A stretch of DNA of 64,000 bases. It comes from Faecalicatena contorta. GTDB lineage: Bacteria > Bacillota > Clostridia > Lachnospirales > Lachnospiraceae. This document shows, piece after piece, positions 16,563 through 24,449 of this stretch. The position numbers and the translations under genes were made by a program. Each line of letters opens with the position of its first letter. Position 1 is the first letter of the stretch. The stretch spans positions 186,001 to 250,000 of the forward strand of contig NZ_JAFBIY010000002.1 in NCBI RefSeq assembly GCF_021531975.1, in the 5' to 3' direction. A model generated the notes under the pieces. That model made no database searches, was not told where the DNA came from, and was given only the letters and a program-made list of their open reading frames with translations.

Positions 16563-16853
16563 TCAATGTGCTGTGTGCAGGATTATTTCCTCTTTTTTCA
16601 ATCCATACATTTCCCTTATTGCAGCAATCTCATTTTTCCCGTTACGTCTTGGGACTGAATACCCGAATTTAGTATGTACCCATAATCTCTCTTCATTAAC
16701 GACCAGAATATCTGCCAATAGAAGTTCCTGCCACTCCTGAGCAGTTCTTCCCGTTGAATTGTAGATATCTATTGCTTCTGCTCCATATGTTGAAGAATAA
16801 GGTGGCACGACAGATTGTGTCGGGGTCTGCCGTCCCTTCCTTATTTCTTCCAT
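16563..16853 (-). pseudogene. Terminase large subunit, N-terminal fragment B
   Basis: This begins MEEIRKGRQTPTQSVVPPY with TTGGAGG upstream and contains PRRNGKNEIAAIRE and ILHTAH, then stops. Shortly after, KIEFRTRTSKGGLGEGFDLLII (16545-16480) continues the same protein after a missing stretch of roughly 40 residues. It is homologous to fragment A but clearly diverged at the DNA level, so it comes from a different phage or an old duplication. Confidence 0.78.
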
Positions 16854-16877
16854 ATATCCTCCAATCAAAAATACTAC

Positions 16878-17122
16878 TTACCAAAACGGTAAGCATTCTG
16901 GATGATACTGCAGATATCTATCTCCTCCATAAGCAATTCGGAATCCTCCACCTTCTTCAAATGGAATACCTTTGTAATTTCCTCTGCCCAATGGCTTTAC
17001 TTCATATCCTGCTGCCTCCAATGCCTTTTTCAGTTTTCCCGGTGTATATGCTTGGAACATCTTTGGATATTCGGATAATTGGAATGCTAATCCATCTTCT
17101 GCAACAGCAAAGATTCTTACAG
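16878..17122 (-). pseudogene. Second head-protein toxin-like domain fragment
   Basis: Reading from about 17122 the frame gives VRIFAVAEDGLAFQLSEYPK, then MFQAYTPGKLKKALEAAGYE and GRGNYKGIPFEEGGGF, ending QYHPE and a short unrelated tail. It aligns with the C-terminal domain of the 15150-15736 gene (YSPDDLKKELEKAGFEV and QYHPETKSHHGG) but lacks both the minor-capsid part and the last 30 residues. It sits directly before terminase fragment B, just as its relative sits before terminase fragment A. Confidence 0.6.
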
Positions 17123-17364
17123 TTGGCTACTACCGTACCGGAAAGTACGCTGGTAAAGTTTACGTCCCACCAAGACCAGGCAGCCCCAAGGTAGGGTGTC
17201 ACATTTCGTTTCCCCTTGAAAATCTGATAGCACAGACTAACGAACGATTATCCATAATCGATGGCACAAAATTGAACCAGAAAAAGTTATTGATAATATT
17301 CATAACCGACAGTAACAAAAAAGCACCTTCAGAAGATTTTTCTTCCGTTGGTGTCTTTGATTTT
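17123..17364. other. Remnant sequence, unassigned
   Basis: No gene is supported. A plus-strand frame around 17112-17260 reads GYYRTGKYAGKVYVPPRPG and stays open for about 90 codons, but it has no start signal and is not recognised. It may be another phage shard. Confidence 0.4.
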
Positions 17365-17628
17365 TTACTTGTCTTTATACTGATATTTACATGCCAGAAT
17401 ATATACATTACTTTCGTCAATCTTATAAATTAACCTGTCTTTATCATTAATCCGTCTACTCCAAAACCCAGCTAAATTACCTGACAATGCTTCAGGCTTT
17501 CCGATTCCTTCATTTCCATTTCTGCAAATATCTTCTATAAGAGCATTTATCTTTTTAAGAGTTTTTCTGTCTTCCGTCTGCCAGTATACATAATCCTTCC
17601 ATCCATTCTCAGTAAATACTTTATTCAT
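17365..17628 (-). CDS. yoeB: YoeB/Txe-family toxin
   Basis: The 87-residue protein has the YoeB fold signature: WKDYVYWQTEDRKTLKKINALIEDI, then GKPEALSGNLAGFWSRRINDKDRLIYKI and a terminal KYQYKD in place of the usual HY. These are ribosome-dependent mRNA endonucleases. Its ATG at 17628 overlaps the antitoxin stop by eight bases, so translation is coupled. The catalytic Glu and Arg positions appear intact. The C-terminal catalytic His-Tyr pair reads YQY here, so activity cannot be taken for granted. Confidence 0.92.
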   Translation of the reverse strand: MNKVFTENGWKDYVYWQTEDRKTLKKINALIEDICRNGNEGIGKPEALSGNLAGFWSRRINDKDRLIYKIDESNVYILACKYQYKDK

Positions 17629-17887
17629 CCGCATCAACCTCTATAAGATCATGTGTTGAAATATTGCCATTTTCTAACTGTTTCTTGGATTCCATCAACC
17701 AATCATAATTAGCTTTGTTTCCCATAATATAAACATTTTCCATTAAATTATTATAGGATTCTTCTGAAAGCATAACTACATTTTTATTATCTTTCCGAGT
17801 TACAATCATTGTTTCATAATCATCTGTAACCTTATCCATGTAAGATTTCATATTTTCTCGAAGAGTTGTATAATTCACCGCTAACAT
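17621..17887 (-). CDS. yefM: YefM/Phd-family antitoxin
   Basis: The 88-residue protein starts MLAVNYTTLRENMKSYMDKV, the typical Phd/YefM DNA-binding N-terminus, followed by ETMIVTRKDNKNVVMLSEESYNNLMENVY and a disordered acidic C-terminus that would wrap the toxin. ATG at 17887 is chosen because AAGGAGG lies eight bases upstream. It is the first gene of the pair and represses its own promoter in known systems; matching palindromes lie directly upstream. Confidence 0.93.
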   Translation of the reverse strand: MLAVNYTTLRENMKSYMDKVTDDYETMIVTRKDNKNVVMLSEESYNNLMENVYIMGNKANYDWLMESKKQLENGNISTHDLIEVDADE

Positions 17888-17908
17888 GATAAACGCCTCC
17901 TTCTTAAC

Positions 17909-17957
17909 GTACAATTTTCTGTACTTTCATTATACCGTACAGCATTCTGTACGTCAA
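17909..17957 (-). promoter_or_regulatory. yefM-yoeB promoter with two palindromic operators
   Basis: On the minus strand TTGACG (17952-17957) and TATAAT (17929-17934) are 17 bp apart. Two GTACA-N6-TGTAC palindromes, 17909-17924 and 17937-17952, flank the -10 box and match the known YefM half-site TGTACA. This explains autoregulation. Confidence 0.85.
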
Positions 17958-18019
17958 CATTTTTATTATATAGTATGCTCCTTTTCTTCCATTGGTACTC
18001 TGCTGTTTCCATTCAGTCC

Positions 18020-18859
18020 CTACTTTTCCTCTTTTTCCGCCTGCTCCAGAAAGTCGGCGTCTTTCGTCTTCAACCTCGGTATCAGCCCGTTCGCAAACTT
18101 CCCTTTCCCCCGATTTTTCACATAGAAAAATCCAATAACAGAGAACACAACCGCTCCGATAAAATTAACAAACAGATCTTTCATCGTATCCAGAAGACCG
18201 ATATCCAGATATCCGCCAAGTCCCAGGCTCTTACCATTTACCACAACATCGTCAATATTCTCAATGGTTACCGGCACATTGCTGTTCGTAGGGTCCAGCA
18301 TTACCGAAGAAATGCTGTTTACGATTGTATCTTTCTGCATATCCAGCCCGAAGAACTGGTCCATCCCACACTCAAAAAATTCCCACAGAACACCGATGGT
18401 CATCGAGAAGCAAAATGCAACGATCGCCAGAAATACTGGTGACAGCTGAAAGGAAAACTTCTCACTGCGGTTTAAGATATCCACCAGCGCAAAGCCAATT
18501 GCCGCCATCAGAAAACCATTGATTGTATGAAGTACCGTATCCCAAAATGGGAACCTGATATAATATGCCTGTATCTCACCGAGGATTTCTGCTGCAAATA
18601 TAAACAAAAGTATGGTAATCTCAAGCGGCGTCGGCAGCTCTATCTTGAGATTCAGCTGAATAAAGCTTGGCATCAAAAGCAAAAGCAACGTTAAAATACA
18701 CAAGAAAACATTTTCGTAATTCCTGTTAAATATCTGAAGAATCATCATCAGAATGACCAGTGCACGCAATACTACATATACAATGAAGGAACTCCGATGC
18801 TCTCGCAGTTCCATGTGCATTGCCTTGTTTAATACTTTTAACTTCTTTCTAAAACCCAT
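18020..18859 (-). CDS. Polytopic membrane protein, DUF2238/YjdF-like
   Basis: The 279-residue protein has about six or seven hydrophobic segments. The central motif RFPFWDTVLHTINGFLMAAIGF and the following WEFFECGMDQFFGLDMQKDT resemble the DUF2238 (YjdF-like) family of integral membrane proteins. A loop (residues 190-225) precedes the last helix, and the C-terminus is charged and cytosolic. It ends 25 bp from the minimal SUF operon but on the downstream side, so it may be the last gene of that transcript. The function is unknown. Confidence 0.65.
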   Translation of the reverse strand: MGFRKKLKVLNKAMHMELREHRSSFIVYVVLRALVILMMILQIFNRNYENVFLCILTLLLLLMPSFIQLNLKIELPTPLEITILLFIFAAEILGEIQAYYIRFPFWDTVLHTINGFLMAAIGFALVDILNRSEKFSFQLSPVFLAIVAFCFSMTIGVLWEFFECGMDQFFGLDMQKDTIVNSISSVMLDPTNSNVPVTIENIDDVVVNGKSLGLGGYLDIGLLDTMKDLFVNFIGAVVFSVIGFFYVKNRGKGKFANGLIPRLKTKDADFLEQAEKEEK

Positions 18860-18884
18860 CTTCTGTCCCTTTCAACAGCTATAT

Positions 18885-19808
18885 CTAGTTCAGGAAATTC
18901 TCAATAATAATTTCCTCTGCTTCCTCTTCCGACATTCCCAGCGTACGGAGTTTGATGAGCTGTTCATCATTGATCCTGCCAATCGCTGCTTCATGAATAA
19001 TTGCTGCATCCAGATGCTTCGCATCAATCTCCGGAATGGAACATACCTGTGCATGATCCATAATGATAGAATCGCACTGTACATGTGCATGACATTTATT
19101 ATATCCTACTGCCTTTGGATGAAATACCTGTCTGGATTCTCCTTTTGCAACAGAACGTGATACAATCTGTGCGGAGCTTCCCTCTCCGGTCAGTCGCACT
19201 TCCATATTAGACTCTGCGTTCTGACCATCATGTGTCATCAGTTTTTCTACAACAAATAATTTCGCATTTGTTCCCAGTTCTACTTCTGTTTCGCGTACCG
19301 TAGAGTCTACACCTTTAATCTGCGCAGTATCAAGGGTAAATACCGCATCTTCCTCCAGATAAATCTTTGTGACCGGGTTCAGAATACGGGCACCTGTACC
19401 CTCTCCCTCGCCATAATGCTTCTCTTCGTAACGAACATTCGCCCCTTTTGCGACATGGAAAGAATGGATACCATCGTGACGGCTCTCATTACAACCACTG
19501 TTATGAATTCCACAGCCCGCCACAATTGTAACATCAGCCCCCTCGGCAACATAGAAATCATTGTAAACAACATCTGTCATTCCAGAAGCATCTACAACAA
19601 CCGGAATATGTACCTGCTCTCCCTTTGTGTTGCTGTCAATATAAACATCGATTCCCGGCTTATCTTCTTTTTTCTTGATCTTAATATGCTCACTGTCACC
19701 ATGACAAAGGGCAGTTCCATTATGGCGCAGATTATAGGCGCCCTTCTGCTCAAACCCTTTGTCATCGATCTGTTCCAGAATCTTCTTAGTAATCTCGTCT
19801 AACGTCAT
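18885..19808 (-). CDS. SufB/SufD-family scaffold of a minimal SUF system (SmsB type)
   Basis: The 307-residue protein is a short SufBD core: a right-handed beta-helix with ADVTIVAGCGIHNSGCNESRHDG, VRETEVELG, the conserved CHAHVQCDSIIMDHAQVCSIPEI and HEAAIGRINDEQLIKLRTLGMS. It lacks the long N-terminal domain of SufB. With the ATPase just upstream (15-bp gap) it makes the two-gene SufCB-like arrangement described as a minimal Fe-S cluster assembly system in anaerobes. No SufS, SufU or other SUF gene is adjacent. Confidence 0.9.
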   Translation of the reverse strand: MTLDEITKKILEQIDDKGFEQKGAYNLRHNGTALCHGDSEHIKIKKKEDKPGIDVYIDSNTKGEQVHIPVVVDASGMTDVVYNDFYVAEGADVTIVAGCGIHNSGCNESRHDGIHSFHVAKGANVRYEEKHYGEGEGTGARILNPVTKIYLEEDAVFTLDTAQIKGVDSTVRETEVELGTNAKLFVVEKLMTHDGQNAESNMEVRLTGEGSSAQIVSRSVAKGESRQVFHPKAVGYNKCHAHVQCDSIIMDHAQVCSIPEIDAKHLDAAIIHEAAIGRINDEQLIKLRTLGMSEEEAEEIIIENFLN

Positions 19809-19823
19809 CTTCCTAAAGCCTCC

Positions 19824-20546
19824 TTAATCTCTGTTTAAGCAGGCACAGCTGTCTGCCGTACCAAGCAGGGATGGGTATATCTCCTCTTTTGTTCCCACCG
19901 ATGCGACTTTACCATCCTCAATGACCATAATACGGTCAGCCATCTGGATAATCCGTTCCTGATGAGAAATAAGAATCAAGCTCTCTGCTTTCTTTTTATG
20001 AATCTTCTCAAACTGCTGAATCAGCATAGAAAAGCTCCACAGGTCGATTCCCGCCTCCGGCTCATCGAAAATACAAAGCTTATGAGTCTTCGCCAGTACC
20101 GTAGCAATCTCCAGACGTTTCATCTCTCCACCGGAAAGTGTGCCATCCACCTCTCGCGTAATGTATTCGTTTGCGCACAAGCCCACACTGCTTAGCATCT
20201 GACAGCATTCCGGTCTGGAAATCTCTCTTCCTGCAGCAAGAGACAAAAGACGCATCACTGTCATTCCCTTGAACCGCGGCGGCTGCTGGAACGCAAACCC
20301 GATTCCGGCATTCGCTCTGTGGTTAATATCATAATCTGTAATATCTTCACCATCCAGAATAATCTGACCACTGTCCGCACGCTCAATTCCCATCAGCACT
20401 TTGGCAAGTGTTGATTTACCACCTCCGTTCGGACCGGTAATGACAAGCATCTCTCCATCTTCCACCTGAAAGCTTACATCCTTTACAATGCTTCTTTCGA
20501 TTCCATTTTCATTCACTTTGAATGTCAGATTTTTGACCTCTAACAT
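19824..20546 (-). CDS. SufC-like ABC ATPase of a minimal SUF system
   Basis: The 240-residue ATPase has Walker A GPNGGGKST, Q-loop FAFQQPPRFKG, signature LSGGEMKR, Walker B LCIFDEPEAGIDLWS and switch His (LISHQE). It is closest in layout to SufC rather than to transporter ATPases, and it has no membrane partner. It probably drives the SufBD-like protein encoded next to it in cluster assembly. Confidence 0.92.
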   Translation of the reverse strand: MLEVKNLTFKVNENGIERSIVKDVSFQVEDGEMLVITGPNGGGKSTLAKVLMGIERADSGQIILDGEDITDYDINHRANAGIGFAFQQPPRFKGMTVMRLLSLAAGREISRPECCQMLSSVGLCANEYITREVDGTLSGGEMKRLEIATVLAKTHKLCIFDEPEAGIDLWSFSMLIQQFEKIHKKKAESLILISHQERIIQMADRIMVIEDGKVASVGTKEEIYPSLLGTADSCACLNRD

Positions 20547-20558
20547 GTTTTTTGCTCC

Positions 20559-21302
20559 TTATTCTTCCACGTATTTTTCTCTTAACTCTTTTATTTTACC
20601 CATGTAGACAGCCTGCTGCTTCTGCTGTATCAACGATTTTCTGATATTCTCTTGCACTTCTTCAAACGCAATTGTCTGCTCCGGATTCTTACGCTCTACC
20701 TTAATTAAGTGATATCCAAACTGAGTCTTGACCGGTCCCACTACCTGCCCGATCTCCGCTGCAAATGCTGCATCTTCGAATTCCTTTACCATCTGGCCTT
20801 TACCAAATTCACCCAGATCTCCGCCTTTCTGTCCGGACGGGCATGTAGAAAATTCCTTTGCGGCATCCTCAAATGTCTTCTCTTCCTTCTGTACAGCTTC
20901 CAGAATGTCCTTACACTTTTCTTCCTCTGCCACAAGAATATGCTTTGCCTGTACGGTTGCTCCCTTCTGGAATTGTGCACTGTGATTCTCATAATATTCC
21001 TTTACTTCTTCATCTGCCACAGCAATTCCTTTCATAATCTCTGCCATAGCAAGCTGGGCAAGTGCTTCCGTTCTTGCACTGTCCATAATCTTCTTATATT
21101 CTTCCGTCTCTTCTAACTGCAGATCTTCTCCATGCTTTGCGAATAAATGAAGAGAAATCAGCTGCTCCAGACACTGCTTGCGAAACTGTTCATTCGTACT
21201 ATATACCTGTTGCTCCTTCGGAAGACTTTTAAGAAGCATATCAATCTCTTCCTCTGTAATCGCTTTACCTGCAACAACTGCCAATACCTTTTTATCATCC
21301 AT
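20559..21302 (-). CDS. Parvulin-type peptidyl-prolyl isomerase
   Basis: The 247-residue protein has an N-terminal SurA/PrsA-like helical chaperone domain (residues 1-110) and a parvulin domain: VQAKHILVAEEEKCKDIL, FEDAAKEFSTCPSGQKGGDLG, FGKGQMVKEFEDAAF and FGYHLIKV. There is no signal peptide or lipobox, so unlike PrsA it is probably cytosolic. It is first in a run of three genes with 12- and 15-bp gaps, ahead of the SUF ATPase and scaffold, which may mean it helps that assembly (inference). Confidence 0.92.
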   Translation of the reverse strand: MDDKKVLAVVAGKAITEEEIDMLLKSLPKEQQVYSTNEQFRKQCLEQLISLHLFAKHGEDLQLEETEEYKKIMDSARTEALAQLAMAEIMKGIAVADEEVKEYYENHSAQFQKGATVQAKHILVAEEEKCKDILEAVQKEEKTFEDAAKEFSTCPSGQKGGDLGEFGKGQMVKEFEDAAFAAEIGQVVGPVKTQFGYHLIKVERKNPEQTIAFEEVQENIRKSLIQQKQQAVYMGKIKELREKYVEE

Positions 21303-21389
21303 AACTTTTCTCCTTAATTTTTCTATATCGATATAAATCGAAACATACTATAAGCAATTATATAGTCTGGCTTTATATCCGTCAACTAT

Positions 21390-21428
21390 TACACCCCGGG
21401 GTATTTTTCAAAAATCCCCCGGGGTGTA
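21390..21428. other. GC-rich palindrome at the 3' end of the MerR gene
   Basis: ACACCCCGGGG and CCCCGGGGTGT pair around an AT loop. The right arm encodes the last residues of the MerR-type protein. There is no T-run, so a terminator role is uncertain. Confidence 0.5.
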
Positions 21429-22832
21429 ATTAAAATGTATTGTTCCCGTTACTGCAAGTACTTCTAACTGGTCATATGTATACAGATAGGGTTCTTCCCC
21501 TACATAACGCTCAACGATCACGCCTTTCTGTCCACTTTCCCATATGGCCGTTTTCCGGTCTGTTTTTCCCTTATATTTAATCTCTGGTCCATCCCCAATA
21601 ATCTCGTACTCACCCGTCTTCGGATCTGTAATCTTATATTCTTTCAGCTTTACATCTGCTTTGCATACAAATGTTGCTTCATTATCAGTCTCTTCATCAA
21701 GTCTGTTTTGATATTCTTCTTTCAGGTCAAACCAGGATTCCTGGTAAATAGCAATCACTTCACCATCTGCATTTTTTTCATATTTCACTTCATCCACAAG
21801 TTCAAAATAATCCTCCCAGTTATCCTTTGTAATCTCAACGTCATTCATACCTTCTTTTTTGATTACCTGTTCGTCTGTATTACTTTCCGGATTTTTGGAA
21901 ATATAATCCTTACGCAGTAGCATAACCGAAGCTGCAAATGCCAGAAGCAAGATGACACTGACAAGAGCCATGGTTCTTCCGGTCTTCGGAGCTGGCTTTT
22001 CTCTTCTTGCGCTTTGCAGATACATGATTCCCCCACGTATCGCCGCCAATACAACACATACAGCCAGCAACAAAACAAAAAAGCGAATCATTGAAGTTCC
22101 TATAATACCAATTCCAATACCGCAAAATGCAAATGAATTTGCAAGTCCCCCCAAACCGGTAGCTCCCCAGTTTTCTGCCCATACCCATAGAAATCCTTTT
22201 CCAGATAATCCTTCAAATATAGAAAGTCCGATCCCGTAAAGCAGAAAAAATACACCAACTCCCCACATAATATATATCTCCAGAGATGTTTCATAAAGAT
22301 TGAGCATTTCCCCAAAAGAAGCCCCGTCCCTGTTCGCAAATGAAAACAACAGACAAGAAACTGCTAATTTCGTAAAGATAGCCCACACAACTGTATAAAT
22401 GAACGCTTTTCCTATAAATCTTTTATCAATATCCTGTTTCATAATCTCTTCCAACCTCGCTTTCCAGGTTGCACGACTGCCACACAATATTTCTTCGCTC
22501 AGTTCATCGATATGAATATCTCCTGCAATGATTGCCTCACAGGAATTCCGGATCTCCCTGATACGAGATTCTTCCTCGCTGACTTCCTGCAGTTTTTTCT
22601 TCATAACTTCCTGCAGACTGATTTCTCCTGCCAGTACCTTCTTGATCATCGGCACCGGAATATCCAGAAGACGAAGTGTCTTGATCTGCCGGATTCTGTG
22701 TACATCTTCTTCTGAGTATTCTCGGTAACCATTCGGTTTTCTCTCCGGATGAATCAGACCTTCCTTTTCATAATACCGTATATTCACATCTTTAATCCCA
22801 GTCAGTTTTTCCACTTCACGAATCAACATCAT
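21408..22832 (-). CDS. Membrane-anchored MerR-family regulator
   Basis: The 474-residue protein starts with a MerR winged helix (IREVEKLTGIKDVNIRYYEKEGLIHPERKPNGYREY) and dimerisation helix (to about 110). Four hydrophobic segments follow (about residues 140-165, 190-215, 232-270 and 290-312), and then an acidic outer or C-terminal domain of about 150 residues with a DNWEDYFELVDEVKYEKNADGEV region. A regulator fused to membrane helices suggests that a cell-envelope signal reaches DNA directly. GAGGTGACAG precedes the ATG. It stands alone on its strand, so its target is not obvious. Confidence 0.85.
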   Translation of the reverse strand: MMLIREVEKLTGIKDVNIRYYEKEGLIHPERKPNGYREYSEEDVHRIRQIKTLRLLDIPVPMIKKVLAGEISLQEVMKKKLQEVSEEESRIREIRNSCEAIIAGDIHIDELSEEILCGSRATWKARLEEIMKQDIDKRFIGKAFIYTVVWAIFTKLAVSCLLFSFANRDGASFGEMLNLYETSLEIYIMWGVGVFFLLYGIGLSIFEGLSGKGFLWVWAENWGATGLGGLANSFAFCGIGIGIIGTSMIRFFVLLLAVCVVLAAIRGGIMYLQSARREKPAPKTGRTMALVSVILLLAFAASVMLLRKDYISKNPESNTDEQVIKKEGMNDVEITKDNWEDYFELVDEVKYEKNADGEVIAIYQESWFDLKEEYQNRLDEETDNEATFVCKADVKLKEYKITDPKTGEYEIIGDGPEIKYKGKTDRKTAIWESGQKGVIVERYVGEEPYLYTYDQLEVLAVTGTIHFNYTPGDF

Positions 22833-22977
22833 CTGTCACCTCATGCCTTTCATACCTTAATATCACGCGCGTTTATTTTTCTTTACTTCATACTAGACCA
22901 TGAAGTAGCTATAGGGTCAATAGTTTTTTTCTTTTTCACTTCTATTACAGGTAAAAACATCCTATAAACAATAAAAA

Positions 22978-23022
22978 TCTCCTAAAATGCAGTCTGACAC
23001 TGGCATTTTGGGAGATTCATCT
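22978..23022 (-). terminator. Terminator of the Rpn-family gene
   Basis: CTCCCAAAATGC and GCATTTTAGGAG pair, followed on the minus strand by ATTTTTATT. Confidence 0.75.
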
Positions 23023-23062
23023 TCCTGTTGTTTCCTTATACAATTACAATAATATTACAACA

Positions 23063-24223
23063 CTACTCATTAATTCCTGCTTCCTTCAAAAGACTCTTTA
23101 GTCTTGAAATCTCCTGCTGGCTTGCCTGAAGCTCCTGCTGGCTTGCCTGAAGCTCCTGCTGGCTTGCCTGAAGCTCCTGCTGACTTGCCTGAAGCTCCTG
23201 CTGGCTTGCCTGAAGCTCCTGCTGGCTTGCCTCTAACTCCTGCTGACTTTCTTGCAGATCTTTCCATGTTTGATCCAGTTCCTGTAAACTGTCTCCTAAC
23301 TTTTTCCGGCTCTCTTCCAGCTCCTGCTTCATCTCTTCAATCATATATTTTACCGTATTTTCATCCAGTACCTTTAATGCTTCTGAAAACATACCTATCG
23401 CCTCCTCCGGACTATATCGGAATCGTACAATTTCCCGATACATTTCTTCGAACCTGGGGTAATTATCGATAATTTTCTGGATATGCTCCGTCTTATCTGA
23501 ACCCAGAAAATACAACCATGCCTCAAGTTCACTTATACTTTCATCTTCATTTCTATTATCTTGTATATGCAAGAAAATATCAAGAGAAATAAAATAAACT
23601 TCCTGCAGTAAATCCAGCTGAATACCAGTATCAAATTTCCAACCACCCCGATGGATATATTTATCAGGAAATTGCTGAAATTCTTTACTGCTTTTCTCAA
23701 CCAGCACGATCGTATATACTTTTTTCATGTCTTTATATGTGAAATTTTCTCCACACCTGCTTTTTTCCCTCTCATACTGGCGCATAACCATATCTGCAGA
23801 ATAGCAGGATGCCCGTTGTCCCGGAAACAGGTATCCCACCTTCTGAATTTCCACATCCACAAGATCACCTTCTTCTGTCTCCGCTAAAATATCCATAATC
23901 AAAAGTGATCCTTTTTCAGATATTCTCCGGTGTTCCTTAGGAAGAGCCCGTTTCACTTTTAACCTCTTTCCAACAATCTGACTTACCAGCTCCGACAGCC
24001 TTTCAGGATGTGCTTCTACATCTAAAATACGTTGAAAGAAACTGTCATATGTCATCATCACACCCCGTATACCCATACAAAACTCAATAAATCGTTCCTG
24101 AAAGTCCTTATTCAGATTTAAAAACTCCGAATACACCTTTTGGTTCGCCCGGATTTCACGCATCACTTCTTCCCGGGTCTTCACATCACCGAGAATACGT
24201 CCATCTTTACCTGTCTGTCTCAT
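23063..24223 (-). CDS. Rpn-family PD-(D/E)XK nuclease/transposase-like protein with repeat tail
   Basis: The 386-residue protein belongs to the PD-(D/E)XK family annotated as Rpn or putative transposase. The nuclease core is in LLIMDILAETEEGDLVDVEIQ, with the Asp and Glu-x-Gln, followed by QRASCYSADMVM and DMKKVYTIVLVEKSS. From about residue 315 the chain is a coiled coil in which ELQASQQ is repeated five times, flanked by variants. AAGGAGG lies six bases before the ATG at 24223. These proteins are often present in many divergent copies per Lachnospiraceae genome and are linked to recombination. No terminal inverted repeats were found, so it is not a classical IS here. Confidence 0.88.
   Translation of the reverse strand: MRQTGKDGRILGDVKTREEVMREIRANQKVYSEFLNLNKDFQERFIEFCMGIRGVMMTYDSFFQRILDVEAHPERLSELVSQIVGKRLKVKRALPKEHRRISEKGSLLIMDILAETEEGDLVDVEIQKVGYLFPGQRASCYSADMVMRQYEREKSRCGENFTYKDMKKVYTIVLVEKSSKEFQQFPDKYIHRGGWKFDTGIQLDLLQEVYFISLDIFLHIQDNRNEDESISELEAWLYFLGSDKTEHIQKIIDNYPRFEEMYREIVRFRYSPEEAIGMFSEALKVLDENTVKYMIEEMKQELEESRKKLGDSLQELDQTWKDLQESQQELEASQQELQASQQELQASQQELQASQQELQASQQELQASQQEISRLKSLLKEAGINE
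23111..23250. repeat. 21-bp tandem repeat inside the Rpn-family gene
   Basis: The unit GCTTGCCTGAAGCTCCTGCTG occurs about six times in tandem, with only single-base differences between units, encoding heptads of ELQASQQ. Copy number could vary between strains without breaking the frame. Confidence 0.9.
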
Positions 24224-24404
24224 CAAATTCCTCCTTATTATTCCTTATTGTATTTTGGTTTTCATCATCGGGTAATTCTTCGATCTGAAGCTCCGAAAAA
24301 TGAGATGCCTTACGGCAGAAACTGCTATCAGATACAAGAAAAGTATCTGACATTTTGTATAGAATAGCATAAGACCAGAGACATGTAAATAACAAATCAC
24401 AAGC

Positions 24405-24436
24405 AAAAAACGCTCAGGTTTGATCCCAAGCGTTTA
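24405..24436 (-). terminator. Terminator of the surface-protein gene
   Basis: AACGCTTGGG and CCTGAGCGTT pair, followed by TTTTTGC on the minus strand. Confidence 0.85.
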
Positions 24437-24449
24437 TCACAATAATATA

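Noticed and set aside
16754-17194. 146-residue plus-strand frame over the phage remnants
   Set aside because: It is antisense to the terminase B and head-protein fragments, and its codon pattern reflects theirs.
17199-17420. 73-residue minus-strand frame downstream of yoeB
   Set aside because: It overlaps the 3' end of yoeB, has no ribosome-binding site and resembles nothing. It is treated as chance.
23111-23250. CRISPR array
   Set aside because: The repeats are contiguous 21-bp units without spacers and lie inside a coding frame, encoding a coiled coil.
23063-24223. Complete insertion sequence
   Set aside because: The Rpn-family gene has no terminal inverted repeats or target duplication that I can see, so it is listed only as a gene.
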